Origin: an uncultured Clostridium sp.
GTDB taxonomy: Bacteria > Bacillota > Clostridia > TANB77 > CAG-508
Assembly (NCBI GenBank): GCA_947426875.1
Contig: CANEFU010000027.1
Coordinates: 1 to 10,275, forward strand
Length of the DNA stretch: 10,275 nucleotides
Direction of reading: 5' to 3'
Each line of letters starts with the position of its first letter. Position 1 is the first letter of the stretch. A program made the translations under genes and the position numbers. The notes below the pieces were generated by a model. That model was not told the DNA's origin. It worked only from the letters and a program-made list of their open reading frames with translations, and searched no databases. This document shows positions 1 to 7,033 of this stretch, one piece after another.

Positions 1-29
1 GTTTTTATATCTAAAAACTCGCTTTTTTT
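1..29 (+). terminator. 3' part of a rho-independent terminator cut by the window edge
   Basis: GTTTTTA (1-7) and TAAAAAC (12-18) pair around the loop TATC, and seven T residues (23-29) follow. The right arm continues as TCGC before the T run, so the left arm very probably begins with GCGA just outside the window. It would end the gene upstream of rnr, which is not visible here. Confidence 0.6.
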
Positions 30-63
30 GAATTAAAAAATCAAGAGAAAAACAGAGAAAGAG

Positions 64-192
64 AGAAAGAAACAGAAAGGGACAGGTTAAAAATGTTCCA
101 TATAATATGCTGAAAAATGTCGAAAGTAAAAGTTGACAAAAGGTGACAAAAATGATGAAACATTTTTAACCTGTCCCTTTCTGTTTCTTTCT
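64..192. repeat. 34-bp perfect inverted repeat, MITE/REP-like or long hairpin
   Basis: Positions 64-97 are the exact reverse complement of 159-192, giving 34 base pairs around a 61-nt AT-rich interior. Outside the perfect core, AACAGAG near 51-58 can still pair with CTCTGTT near 198-204. The arms carry GGGACAGG and its complement CCTGTCCC, next to purine-rich or pyrimidine-rich tracts (GAAAGAAACAGAAAG). The interior has two near-identical pieces, TTGACAAAA and GTGACAAAA. There is no T run after the right arm, so it is not a normal terminator. It lies directly before rnr and may be a non-autonomous palindromic element or a structured leader; the sequence alone cannot decide. Confidence 0.8.
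79..106 (+). promoter_or_regulatory. weak candidate sigma-A promoter for rnr inside the inverted repeat
   Basis: A perfect TATAAT (101-106) lies 16 nt after GGGACA (79-84), which matches TTGACA at four of six positions. If used, transcription would start near 113 and the rnr leader would contain only the right arm of the inverted repeat. A perfect TTGACA at 133-138 has no acceptable -10 at 16-18 nt. This is inference from box matches only. Confidence 0.3.
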
Positions 193-227
193 GTTCCTCT
201 GTTTCAAAAGGAAGGAATTTAAAAAGA

Positions 228-2345
228 ATGGAAGAGCAAGAACTGAAAATTTTAGAGCTTATGAAAGATAAAGATTATACACCTATGAAGGCAAAGGAAA
301 TTGCCATGATAATGAGGGTACCAAAAAAGGAATATAGAGATTTTTTAGAGGTACTTGGTAATCTGGAATTAAATTTCAAGATACAGAAAAATAGAAAAAA
401 TCGCTATCGTCTGATGGAAAAGACATATTATGATGGTATTTATCGAAAAAATCAAAAAGGTTTTGGATTTGTTAGGCTAGAAGATAGAGAAGACGAGATT
501 TATATCGCAAGAGAAAATTCATTAGATGCCTTAAATGGAGATAGAGTTTTAATTGAGATACTGGAAGAAGAAAACAAAGTAAAAAGTGCGGAAGCAAAGG
601 TTGTTAAAATCTTAAAGCATGAAAAAGATACTATTGTAGGAATTTTTCAGAATAATAGAAATTTTGGTTTTGTCGTGCCAGATGATAGAAATTTCGGAAC
701 AGATATTTTTATAGCTAAAAAAGATATGGGGAAGGCAAGAAACAATCACAAAGTTTTAGTAAAAATCACGAGATATCCAAAGAATGGAAAAAAGGCGGAA
801 GGGAAAATTATAGAAATATTAGGAAATGTAAATGAAGCAGGGGTAGATATGTTATCTCTTATCAAAGAATATAATTTACCATCCACTTTTCCAGAATCAG
901 TAGTTCAAGAAGCTAAAGCATTTGAAAACAAAGTAGATAAAAAAGATATTCCACATAGAGTAGATTTTAGAGATAAAGAGATTTTTACAATAGATGGGGA
1001 AGATGCTAAAGACTTAGATGATGCAGTTCGAGTAGAAAAGCTAAAAAATGGAAATTACAGATTAGAGGTGCATATAGCAGATGTTAGTTACTATGTGCGA
1101 GAAAACAGCTTATTAGACCAAGAAGCTTTGATAAGAGGAACCAGCATTTATATGCTAGGTAGAGTAATTCCTATGCTACCAAGAGAGTTATCTAATGGAA
1201 TTTGTAGTTTAAATGCCGGGGAAGATAGATTTACATTATCTTGTGTCATGGAAATTGATACACAAGGTAAGGTAATATCATCAGAAGTTGTAAAAGGAAT
1301 TATCAATGTAACAGAAAGAATGAGTTATACAGATGTGCAAGCAATCATAGAGAATTCGAATCAACAAACAGTAAAGAGATATAAGCCATATGTTACTCAA
1401 TTTAAGTTGATGGAGGAATTGGCACATATCTTGAAACATAAAAGAATGGAGCAAGGTTATCTAAATTTAGATATTCCAGAAAGTAAAATAGATTTAGATA
1501 TGGATGGAAGAGTAACAAATATTGGAAAATATGAAACAAGCTTTTCTCATGAAATAATTGAACAATTCATGTTAATAGCCAATGAAACAATCGCAGAGAA
1601 ATTTTTCTGGCTAGAAGCACCTTTTATCTATCGTGTACATGAAAATCCGGACCTTGAAAAAACGCAAGAATTAAATAAATTTTTATTTAATTTTGGCTTA
1701 AAGATAAAAGCAAGTAAGGACAATATGTACCCAAAAGAATTTGCCAAAATATTAGAAGAAGTAAAGGGAAAAGAGGAGGAAAAAGTAGTATCCAATCTAG
1801 TTTTAAGAACATTAAAAGTAGCTAGATATGAAGCAGAGAATAAAGGACATTTTGGAATAGCAAGCAAATATTATTGTCATTTTACTTCTCCAATTAGAAG
1901 ATATCCAGACTTATTCATCCATAGGGTAATTTCAAAATATTTAGAAAACAACTATGATATTTCAGAAAAATGGATGGAAGAGCATAAAACACAAGCAGAA
2001 GAAAGGGCTAAACAATCTTCAGAAAGAGAGAAAATAGCAACAAAAGTAGAAAGAGAAGCAGAAGATTTAAAGAAAGCAGAATATATGGAAAAGAGAATAG
2101 GGGAAGAATACGAAGGAATTGTATCATCAGTAACATCTTTCGGAATTTTTGTAGAGCTAGAAAATACAGTAGAAGGACTAATTCGATTTGAAGACTTGGG
2201 AGATGAATATTTTATTTACGACGAGGAAAGAAAAAGATTAATAGGAGAAAGAAGCAATAAAACATACAAAATAGGAGATAAAGTAACAATCAAAGTAAAA
2301 AGAGCAAGTAAATTACTAAGACAAATTGATTTTGAATTAGTCTAA
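228..2345 (+). CDS. rnr: Ribonuclease R (RNB-family 3'-5' exoribonuclease)
   Basis: RNase R is a processive 3'-to-5' hydrolytic exonuclease that degrades structured RNA in the cytoplasm, in mRNA and rRNA turnover. The 705-residue protein has the full family layout: N-terminal winged-helix-like region (about 1-62), two cold-shock OB domains (about 68-125 and 136-197, both with GFGFV/FGFVV signatures), RNB catalytic domain (about 240-570) and a C-terminal S1 domain (about 624-703, EGIVSSVTSFGIFVEL). The catalytic motif IDGEDAKDLDD puts the metal-binding aspartates at D256, D262, D264 and D265. The hallmark HFTSPIRRYPDL is at 551-562. Length is normal; there is no long basic tail after S1. The start follows AAGGAAGG (208-215) by 12 nt, rather far but with no better choice. 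Firmicutes often place secG before and smpB after rnr; no smpB follows here. Confidence 0.97.
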   Translation: MEEQELKILELMKDKDYTPMKAKEIAMIMRVPKKEYRDFLEVLGNLELNFKIQKNRKNRYRLMEKTYYDGIYRKNQKGFGFVRLEDREDEIYIARENSLDALNGDRVLIEILEEENKVKSAEAKVVKILKHEKDTIVGIFQNNRNFGFVVPDDRNFGTDIFIAKKDMGKARNNHKVLVKITRYPKNGKKAEGKIIEILGNVNEAGVDMLSLIKEYNLPSTFPESVVQEAKAFENKVDKKDIPHRVDFRDKEIFTIDGEDAKDLDDAVRVEKLKNGNYRLEVHIADVSYYVRENSLLDQEALIRGTSIYMLGRVIPMLPRELSNGICSLNAGEDRFTLSCVMEIDTQGKVISSEVVKGIINVTERMSYTDVQAIIENSNQQTVKRYKPYVTQFKLMEELAHILKHKRMEQGYLNLDIPESKIDLDMDGRVTNIGKYETSFSHEIIEQFMLIANETIAEKFFWLEAPFIYRVHENPDLEKTQELNKFLFNFGLKIKASKDNMYPKEFAKILEEVKGKEEEKVVSNLVLRTLKVARYEAENKGHFGIASKYYCHFTSPIRRYPDLFIHRVISKYLENNYDISEKWMEEHKTQAEERAKQSSEREKIATKVEREAEDLKKAEYMEKRIGEEYEGIVSSVTSFGIFVELENTVEGLIRFEDLGDEYFIYDEERKRLIGERSNKTYKIGDKVTIKVKRASKLLRQIDFELV

Positions 2346-2391
2346 TGTCATATTGGGGACGTTTCTCTTTGCACCTTTTTGTGCAATTTGG

Positions 2392-2447
2392 GACACATCT
2401 TAATAAATTGAAATTTTAATTTATTAAGATGTGTCTTTAATATTTTT
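2392..2447 (+). terminator. 18-bp hairpin terminator after rnr
   Basis: Positions 2392-2409 pair perfectly with 2418-2435 around an 8-nt loop, followed by TTTAATATTTTT on the plus strand. On the minus strand the hairpin is not followed by a U-rich tract, so it mainly serves rnr, although it also lies just past the end of the converging ger operon. Confidence 0.85.
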
Positions 2448-2450
2448 CAA

Positions 2451-2630
2451 TTAGTACATCCAAATCATTATATTAGAAAATATAACAACTAAAATCGAAA
2501 AAGTAATAACAACTACACCACCAAGCTTATTTTTTATAGTATTTATTTCATATAAGCCATATCCAATGACCTTTAGTAAAATATAAAGACTAAAGATTAA
2601 AAAGAAAACATGATAAACAATACTTGACAA
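2451..2630 (-). CDS. Small two-helix membrane protein, probable D subunit of the germinant receptor
   Basis: This 59-residue protein is almost entirely two hydrophobic helices (about 5-28 and 37-57) joined by a short turn with KNK. I chose the TTG start at 2630 because AAAGGAGG (2638-2645) lies exactly 7 nt before it. The frame is open up to another TTG at 2678 (75 residues), but that start has no ribosome binding site. The gene is the last of the ger cluster, 77 nt after gerAC, on the same strand. Some Bacillus receptor operons carry a D gene for a short two-transmembrane protein that modulates receptor function. Size, topology and position fit, but I recognise no conserved motif, so the assignment rests on context. 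Confidence 0.7.
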   Translation of the reverse strand: MSSIVYHVFFLIFSLYILLKVIGYGLYEINTIKNKLGGVVVITFSILVVIFSNIMIWMY

Positions 2631-2707
2631 AATGATTCCTCCTTTATTACTAAAAACTATTGCAAATTTATAAAACAAGGATTTTGGGGCCGTCCCTAAA
2701 TCCTTAT

Positions 2708-3931
2708 TTAGGTTTCTGTAATTAACATACCAGATTTTACAGAAGTATCTACTTCAACTTCAAAAAAGGAATTTTGATAATTTTTAAGCCAATTATAGTT
2801 GTAATATTCCTGTGTTGTAAAGAAGTTTTTTAAAGAATGTTTTCCAAAACCATTGATGTCAGATTTAAATTCTTTTGAGGTTTTATAGAGAAAATCTGAG
2901 AATACAGTTTCTAAATATTTATTACAAGATTCTGAGATAGCATTTAAGACATCTGGTTCTAAATATTTAGAATTGTTAGACATAGAATATATTTTACCAG
3001 TAAATTCTGTTTTAACTTTGATATAGGGGGATGACGTAGAAGTATCCACATCAATAGAAGTAGAATTATTTGGTGTCAGATAGATGTCTAGATATTCATT
3101 TGAATTTTCAGGATTTGGAATAGAAACTAAAAAACGGTCGACTTTATTGTGTATACTTAAAAAGGAAATCGTTTCTAGAGCAGATAGTTCTCCAACTAAT
3201 TTTTCTTTATTGAAAACAGCAAGTCCGATGTCCTCAGAACCATTTTCTCCTTCGATAGGAGATTCACTTGCCTTTACATTATAGTTTTGCTGTGTATCAC
3301 TAGCTCCTTGGTTGGAAGAAGGTTCTGATGCAAGTCCACCTAAAATAGCATATGGCTGACAAGTTGTACAAATAAGACTATTGAAAAAGTCACCAATGGT
3401 AGCATCTGGTTTAAAACCAGTATATTTGCTAGATTTTGTAAAGTTTTCATAGTATTTTGAGATTAGATTTTCGAGCTCTGGGGAGGTTTTTTCAATATAA
3501 GATTTGGCGGTACATTTGCTAACTACAATATTGGCAGAAGGTCTTATTTGAGTATCATTGATTAAGGTGTAAATTTCTTTTGAAATTCCCTCTGAAGCAA
3601 GTTCTTCTGAGAATATAATAACTTTACAATGTGACATATTTATCTCTTTTCCCATATAAGTATTCATTAAATTGATAGCAGTACTAAGAGAGGAAGCTGT
3701 TACAGAATTGATAATAGTAGGGGTTTTTTCTGTCGTTCCCGATTCTGTAGCAGAGGTAGTTGTTGAAAATTGAAAACTTACTAGCAGATTATCTTCCTTA
3801 GCTTTATCAATACTAATAGCAAGTACATAGGCTAAATTATCCATACTTAAAGATAAATAAGAGCTAGAAAATGCAACGATAAAAATGATAATTAAAGTTA
3901 AAATAAATAAATTTCGGATAAATTTATTCAA
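2708..3931 (-). CDS. gerAC: GerAC-type germinant receptor C subunit, no lipobox cysteine
   Basis: C subunit of a GerA-family nutrient germinant receptor, normally a lipoprotein on the outer face of the inner spore membrane. The 407-residue protein has an N-terminal hydrophobic segment (about 8-28), then the conserved start of the GerAC N-terminal domain (NLAYVLAISIDK, about 32-43), SHCKVIIFSEELA (about 100-112) and a C-terminal domain (about 215-400). Family members usually carry a lipobox cysteine after the signal peptide followed by a WD/RE-like stretch. Here the equivalent stretch is FSSSYLSLSMD with no cysteine in the first 90 residues, so a membrane anchor or cleaved signal peptide is more likely. 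The start is TTG, fixed by AGGAGG (3939-3944) 7 nt upstream; that site overlaps the gerAB stop codon. Which receptor paralogue this is cannot be told. Confidence 0.93.
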   Translation of the reverse strand: MNKFIRNLFILTLIIIFIVAFSSSYLSLSMDNLAYVLAISIDKAKEDNLLVSFQFSTTTSATESGTTEKTPTIINSVTASSLSTAINLMNTYMGKEINMSHCKVIIFSEELASEGISKEIYTLINDTQIRPSANIVVSKCTAKSYIEKTSPELENLISKYYENFTKSSKYTGFKPDATIGDFFNSLICTTCQPYAILGGLASEPSSNQGASDTQQNYNVKASESPIEGENGSEDIGLAVFNKEKLVGELSALETISFLSIHNKVDRFLVSIPNPENSNEYLDIYLTPNNSTSIDVDTSTSSPYIKVKTEFTGKIYSMSNNSKYLEPDVLNAISESCNKYLETVFSDFLYKTSKEFKSDINGFGKHSLKNFFTTQEYYNYNWLKNYQNSFFEVEVDTSVKSGMLITET

Positions 3932-3946
3932 AAAAATACCTCCTTC

Positions 3947-5041
3947 CTATTTTTGAAAATGTTTTCGTTTTTTTACGATATTGGCTAAAATTAAAATACT
4001 AATTCCCAGAAAAAATGCAATGCCTAATACTAAATAGGGATAAATTTCTGTTTCGAAATTTTCAGAAATAGCATAGTTTTTAGGTAGTAATGCGATACCT
4101 AATATAAGAATTCCGAAAATATCAATTAAAGGTTTTTTGGTTTCGATATTAGTCAATTTTTTAAAAATACTCATTGAAAATTTACTAATAATGCTTAAAT
4201 AACAAGAAAAGGCCAAAATCCAAATTAAGAGAAAAACGGATTCTAATCTTTGAAAGAAACTTCCAAATTCAATATATCTTGTAGCATTATATAGAGGTGT
4301 AATTTCGTTTGTATTAATAAAAAAAGAAAACATAAACAATAAAGTGGAAACACATAATATTAAATAAACAGCAGATAAGCCAATTGAAACAATAGCTATT
4401 TTTTTTATTTTTTCTGGTTCTTTTAAAAAAGGAGGAAGAAAATAGAGAAAGGCAATTCCTCCAAAAGAAGCCAAGTTGCCAAATCCTAAGACGAAAGTAT
4501 TAAATAGACCATCACCAAAAATAGGAAAAATTCGATAAGGGACAAACTTATTCATATTAGCAAAAAACAAAAATAGCATACTAACTAAGGCAAGAGGTAA
4601 TATTAATAAATTAGTTTTTAAAGAAGCATTAAAGTCAAGCCTATTAGCAGCACAAATAGCAATGACAAACATAGCAATAATAAAAACAATATTTGTCATA
4701 GGGTAGTAAATAATTTTTAAGCATTCACAAAAGTTTCTAAGTAAAAGGCTAGTGCTAACCAAAAAATAGGAAATAAAAATAATACCAATTATATTCTTAA
4801 AAACTTTTCCGCCTAAATAATCAGATATATCAATAATATCTTGACCAGGAAAATTTTTTAGTAATTTAACAATAACATAAGAAATTGCAATTGCTAAGAT
4901 ACTAACAAATAGCAAGTTAATAATAGTAGAGGATTTAATCGTAACCAAAATATTTCTTGGCATAGACAAAATAGTATGAGCTACAACTATTGTAAGAATC
5001 AGCATAATAGCTTCTAAAGTACCTACTTTTGATTTTGTCAT
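3947..5041 (-). CDS. gerAB: GerAB-type germinant receptor B subunit (spore permease family)
   Basis: Integral membrane B subunit of the germinant receptor, belonging to the spore permease family of the APC transporter superfamily and thought to bind the germinant. The 364-residue protein is of normal length and shows ten hydrophobic segments, roughly 8-28, 38-61, 84-104, 113-133, 143-162, 180-203, 213-241, 267-290, 307-322 and 334-356. It ends in a short basic tail (KKRKHFQK). The family-typical stretch FFQRLESVFLLIWIL is at about 262-276. The ATG follows AAGGAAGGAG (5050-5059) by 8 nt, and 22 nt separate it from the gerAA stop. Its reading frame is intact, unlike gerAA. The paralogue (A, B, K or other type) cannot be assigned from sequence. 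Confidence 0.95.
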   Translation of the reverse strand: MTKSKVGTLEAIMLILTIVVAHTILSMPRNILVTIKSSTIINLLFVSILAIAISYVIVKLLKNFPGQDIIDISDYLGGKVFKNIIGIIFISYFLVSTSLLLRNFCECLKIIYYPMTNIVFIIAMFVIAICAANRLDFNASLKTNLLILPLALVSMLFLFFANMNKFVPYRIFPIFGDGLFNTFVLGFGNLASFGGIAFLYFLPPFLKEPEKIKKIAIVSIGLSAVYLILCVSTLLFMFSFFINTNEITPLYNATRYIEFGSFFQRLESVFLLIWILAFSCYLSIISKFSMSIFKKLTNIETKKPLIDIFGILILGIALLPKNYAISENFETEIYPYLVLGIAFFLGISILILANIVKKRKHFQK

Positions 5042-5063
5042 GTTTGAGACTCCTTCCTTTTAG

Positions 5064-6260
5064 TTATTTATGATATTTCCATTTCATTGAAAATTTTTCT
5101 TGTTCCTTCTCTCTTTTCGAAGCAATAAAAGAAGGTCTGTATTCTCTTTTCCAAATAGGAGGAAGCAAATAGCCATTGCCCTTTGCATTAGAAGCAGGAG
5201 CAAAAGGCGTTGTATAAGAAACGCCAAAAGAGCGTAAGCTACAAATGATACTAATATAAACAAATAAACCTAAAGAAATTCCTAAAAATCCAGCCATAAA
5301 ACCAAGTAAGACAAAGGCAAAACGAAAATATCTTAAATGAAAGCCAAAAGAAAAATCAGGAATAGCAAAAGAAGCAATACCAGTTATAGCAACAATAATA
5401 ATTAAAATAGGACTAACAATTCCAGCACTAACGGCTGCTTGTCCTAAAACTAAAGCACCAACAATTCCAATTGTAGGACCAATAGCAGAAGGAACACGAA
5501 GTCCTGCCTCACGGATTAATTCAAAGGAAATTTCCATTAAAAGAATTTCTATAATAATAGGAAAAGGTACGTTTTCTCTAGAGGCCAAAATAGAATAGAG
5601 CAAGCCAGTTGGTAATATTTCTTGATGAAAACTAGTAATAGCAACATATAAACCAGGCAAAAGCAAAGTAATAAAGGCTGCTAAAACACGAAGACTTCTT
5701 AAAAAGTTTGCAAAACTAACCTTTAAGTTAGTATCTTCAGGGGAAGTTAAAAAATCAATTAAAATAGCTGGCATAATAATTCCATAAGGAGTACCATTGA
5801 CGATTACAATCACTCTACCTTTTAATAAATATTTAGATACTTTATCAGGTCTTTCGGTAGAAATAATTTGAGGAATTCCTAAAAAGTTGGAATCTGCAAT
5901 TAATTGCTCTAATTCGCTAGCAGATAATAAAGAATCTATTTCTAAATTATTTAAGCGATATTTAACTTCATTAATTAAATCTGTATTGGTAATATTTTTC
6001 ATATAGCAAACAGCACATTTAGTTTTTGTGATTTTTCCTACTTCTAAATTTTCAATAATTAAATTTTCATTATTTACAATCCTTCGAATTAAAGAGGTAT
6101 TGGTTCTAAGATTTTCGACAAAGGCTTCATGAGGTCCTTTAATAACAATTTCATTATTAGGAGTGTCTACACTTCTTTGCTTAAATCCTTTTACTTCAAT
6201 ATCAAAAGCGAGATTTAACGTATCCACAAATAGAACACAATTGCCGAGCATTGATACCAT
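5064..6260 (-). CDS. gerAA: GerAA-type A subunit, 3' fragment after the frameshift
   Basis: This frame encodes the C-terminal two thirds of a GerA-family A subunit. From GNCVLFVD onward it is a family-like protein of about 393 residues: end of the soluble N-terminal domain (GPHEAFVENLRTNTSLIRR), then ERPDKVSKYLLKGRVIVIV, then the membrane region with IIEILLMEISFELIREAGLR, VPSAIGPTIGIVGALVLGQ and AAVSAGIVSPILIIIVAITG, and a basic cytoplasmic tail ending KWKYHK. The first ATG of this frame is at 6260, but homologous protein begins only near 6245 and no ribosome binding site lies at a proper distance. I therefore think this is not an independent gene but the rest of the reading frame that starts at 6759. 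Joined across the shift, the product would be 564 residues, slightly longer than many A subunits. Confidence 0.9.
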   Translation of the reverse strand: MVSMLGNCVLFVDTLNLAFDIEVKGFKQRSVDTPNNEIVIKGPHEAFVENLRTNTSLIRRIVNNENLIIENLEVGKITKTKCAVCYMKNITNTDLINEVKYRLNNLEIDSLLSASELEQLIADSNFLGIPQIISTERPDKVSKYLLKGRVIVIVNGTPYGIIMPAILIDFLTSPEDTNLKVSFANFLRSLRVLAAFITLLLPGLYVAITSFHQEILPTGLLYSILASRENVPFPIIIEILLMEISFELIREAGLRVPSAIGPTIGIVGALVLGQAAVSAGIVSPILIIIVAITGIASFAIPDFSFGFHLRYFRFAFVLLGFMAGFLGISLGLFVYISIICSLRSFGVSYTTPFAPASNAKGNGYLLPPIWKREYRPSFIASKREKEQEKFSMKWKYHK

Positions 6261-6759
6261 TTGCTACTTCATCAAAATCAGTTACTTCCTTTACTGCGTT
6301 TTGAGGCATTAAACATCCCATTAGATAATTGGACAAATCAAATTTTTTTACTTTTCTGACCGTAATATTATTAGCAACAGCTTCTGAAATTACCTTTGTT
6401 TGAGGTCCATCGTATAGATTATTTTTATTTCGTAACATTAAAGGCTCTAAAATAAATTTATCCATAATCTCAGAATCTACCATGCCATCAATATAAATCA
6501 AAAAAGCATTATACTGCTTTCCTCTGGCATTAATTGTAAATTCCCTTAAAATCACATCACTATTGATTAGCAACTTATATTTTGTTCTCATGTATTCTAT
6601 ATTTACATTAAGACTAGGAAAGATATTTACTTTTTTTTCTAACTGTGAAGTTTGTGTATCATTTGTTATAGTAGTTTGGTCACTTTCTGGCAAGCTGAAG
6701 TTATATTCTACGGGAGGTGTATAACCAAACATAGAGTTAAATAATTCTTTAAAAATCAT
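6202..6759 (-). CDS. gerAA: GerAA-type A subunit, 5' fragment truncated by a frameshift
   Basis: First gene of the germination operon. It encodes the start of the soluble cytoplasmic domain of the A subunit (for example FLIYIDGMVDSEIMDKFILEPLM and VRKVKKFDLSNYLMGCLMPQNAVKEVTDFDEV, read in two separate stretches). The frame is GerAA-like up to residue 171 (alanine, codon 6247-6249) and then runs through 14 unrelated residues to a TGA at 6202-6204. I chose the ATG at 6759 because AGGAG (6766-6770) is 6 nt upstream; an in-frame ATG at 6780 lies upstream of that site and has none of its own. As read, the product would be a 185-residue soluble fragment without any membrane segment and so non-functional as a receptor subunit. 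Confidence 0.88.
   Translation of the reverse strand: MIFKELFNSMFGYTPPVEYNFSLPESDQTTITNDTQTSQLEKKVNIFPSLNVNIEYMRTKYKLLINSDVILREFTINARGKQYNAFLIYIDGMVDSEIMDKFILEPLMLRNKNNLYDGPQTKVISEAVANNITVRKVKKFDLSNYLMGCLMPQNAVKEVTDFDEVANGINARQLCSICGYVKSRF
6243..6249 (-). other. Single-base frameshift inside gerAA
   Basis: On the minus strand the sequence reads AAT GCT C GGC AAT TGT. Leaving out the C at 6246 joins DFDEVANGINA directly to GNCVLFVD, the expected GerA-family continuation. So there is either one extra base or two missing bases here. Both frames on either side are long and family-like, which points to a recent mutation or a sequencing/assembly error. The site is not a homopolymer or an obvious slippery heptamer, so programmed frameshifting has no visible support. 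Confidence 0.85.
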
Positions 6760-6786
6760 AGTTTTCTCCTGAACTTTCATTTTTTA

Positions 6787-6910
6787 TCTAAAAGTTTATG
6801 GTATTTTATGTAGTAACCATCTGGTGGAATCAACAAGTTACAAGCTGTTATGTAGTCACAGACTGTACGATGTTGGGAGTTACAAAGAAAAAATACCATA
6901 AACTTTTAGA
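6787..6910. repeat. 21-bp inverted repeat enclosing two diverged 42-nt tandem units
   Basis: Positions 6787-6807 pair perfectly with 6890-6910, enclosing 82 nt. The enclosed part is two units of 42 nt (6806-6847 and 6848-6889). Each begins TTATGTAGTaAC or TTATGTAGTcAC and later has AGTTACAA at the same offset (6836-6843 and 6878-6885), but the 18 nt between these motifs differ almost completely. Small internal hairpins are possible (CCAT/GTGG near 6818-6827, AGTC/GACT at 6854-6864). Neither arm is followed by a T run, so this is not a terminator. It sits 28 nt before the gerAA start, in the probable leader of that operon. Confidence 0.75.
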
Positions 6911-6944
6911 CAAAACAGCAAGTTTTAACGTAATTGGTTTTTAT

Positions 6945-6973
6945 TAGTATTTCTAAAAAAACGTAAAATATAC
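6945..6973 (-). promoter_or_regulatory. Candidate forespore (sigma-G-like) promoter for the ger operon
   Basis: On the minus strand GTATA (6969-6973) is followed after 17 nt by AATACTA (6945-6951). The B. subtilis sigma-G consensus is roughly GHATR, about 18 nt, then CATWMTA, so all -35 bases and six of seven -10 bases match. GerA-type operons are known to be expressed in the forespore. The site overlaps the spacing region of the divergent plus-strand promoter. It would put the 21-bp inverted repeat inside the mRNA leader. Prediction only. Confidence 0.4.
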
Positions 6974-6993
6974 TAGTTTTTGAGGTAAAAAAA

Positions 6994-7002
6994 TGATATA
7001 AT
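6994..7002 (+). promoter_or_regulatory. Extended -10 sigma-A promoter for the transglutaminase-like gene
   Basis: TGATATAAT contains a perfect TATAAT (6997-7002) preceded by a TG at the extended -10 position (6994-6995). The -35 region at 17 nt (TAGTTT, 6974-6979) is poor, which is common for extended -10 promoters. The predicted start is near 7009, giving a leader of about 25 nt that contains AAGGAG. Confidence 0.6.
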
Positions 7003-7033
7003 AAAGAAGAATGAAAAACAAAGGAGAACCAAA

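Noticed and set aside
133..138. Perfect TTGACA before rnr as a -35 box
   Set aside because: No -10-like hexamer at 16-18 nt downstream; it is part of a small TGACAAAA duplication in the loop of the palindrome.
1628..1867. Open frame on the minus strand inside rnr
   Set aside because: It lies entirely within the well-supported RNase R gene, has no ribosome binding site context and no recognisable protein.
2695..2712. Hairpin CCTAAAT/ATTTAGG at the gerAC stop codon as a terminator
   Set aside because: A 7-bp AT-rich stem without a T run on the minus strand, and the next gene is in the same operon direction with a strong ribosome binding site.
3084..3284. Plus-strand open frame inside gerAC
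   Set aside because: Antisense shadow of a conserved gene.
6806..6889. Possible CRISPR array (repeat edges with variable 18-nt cores)
   Set aside because: Only two units, shared edges of 8-12 nt, cores shorter than normal spacers, enclosed by an inverted repeat, and no cas genes in the window.
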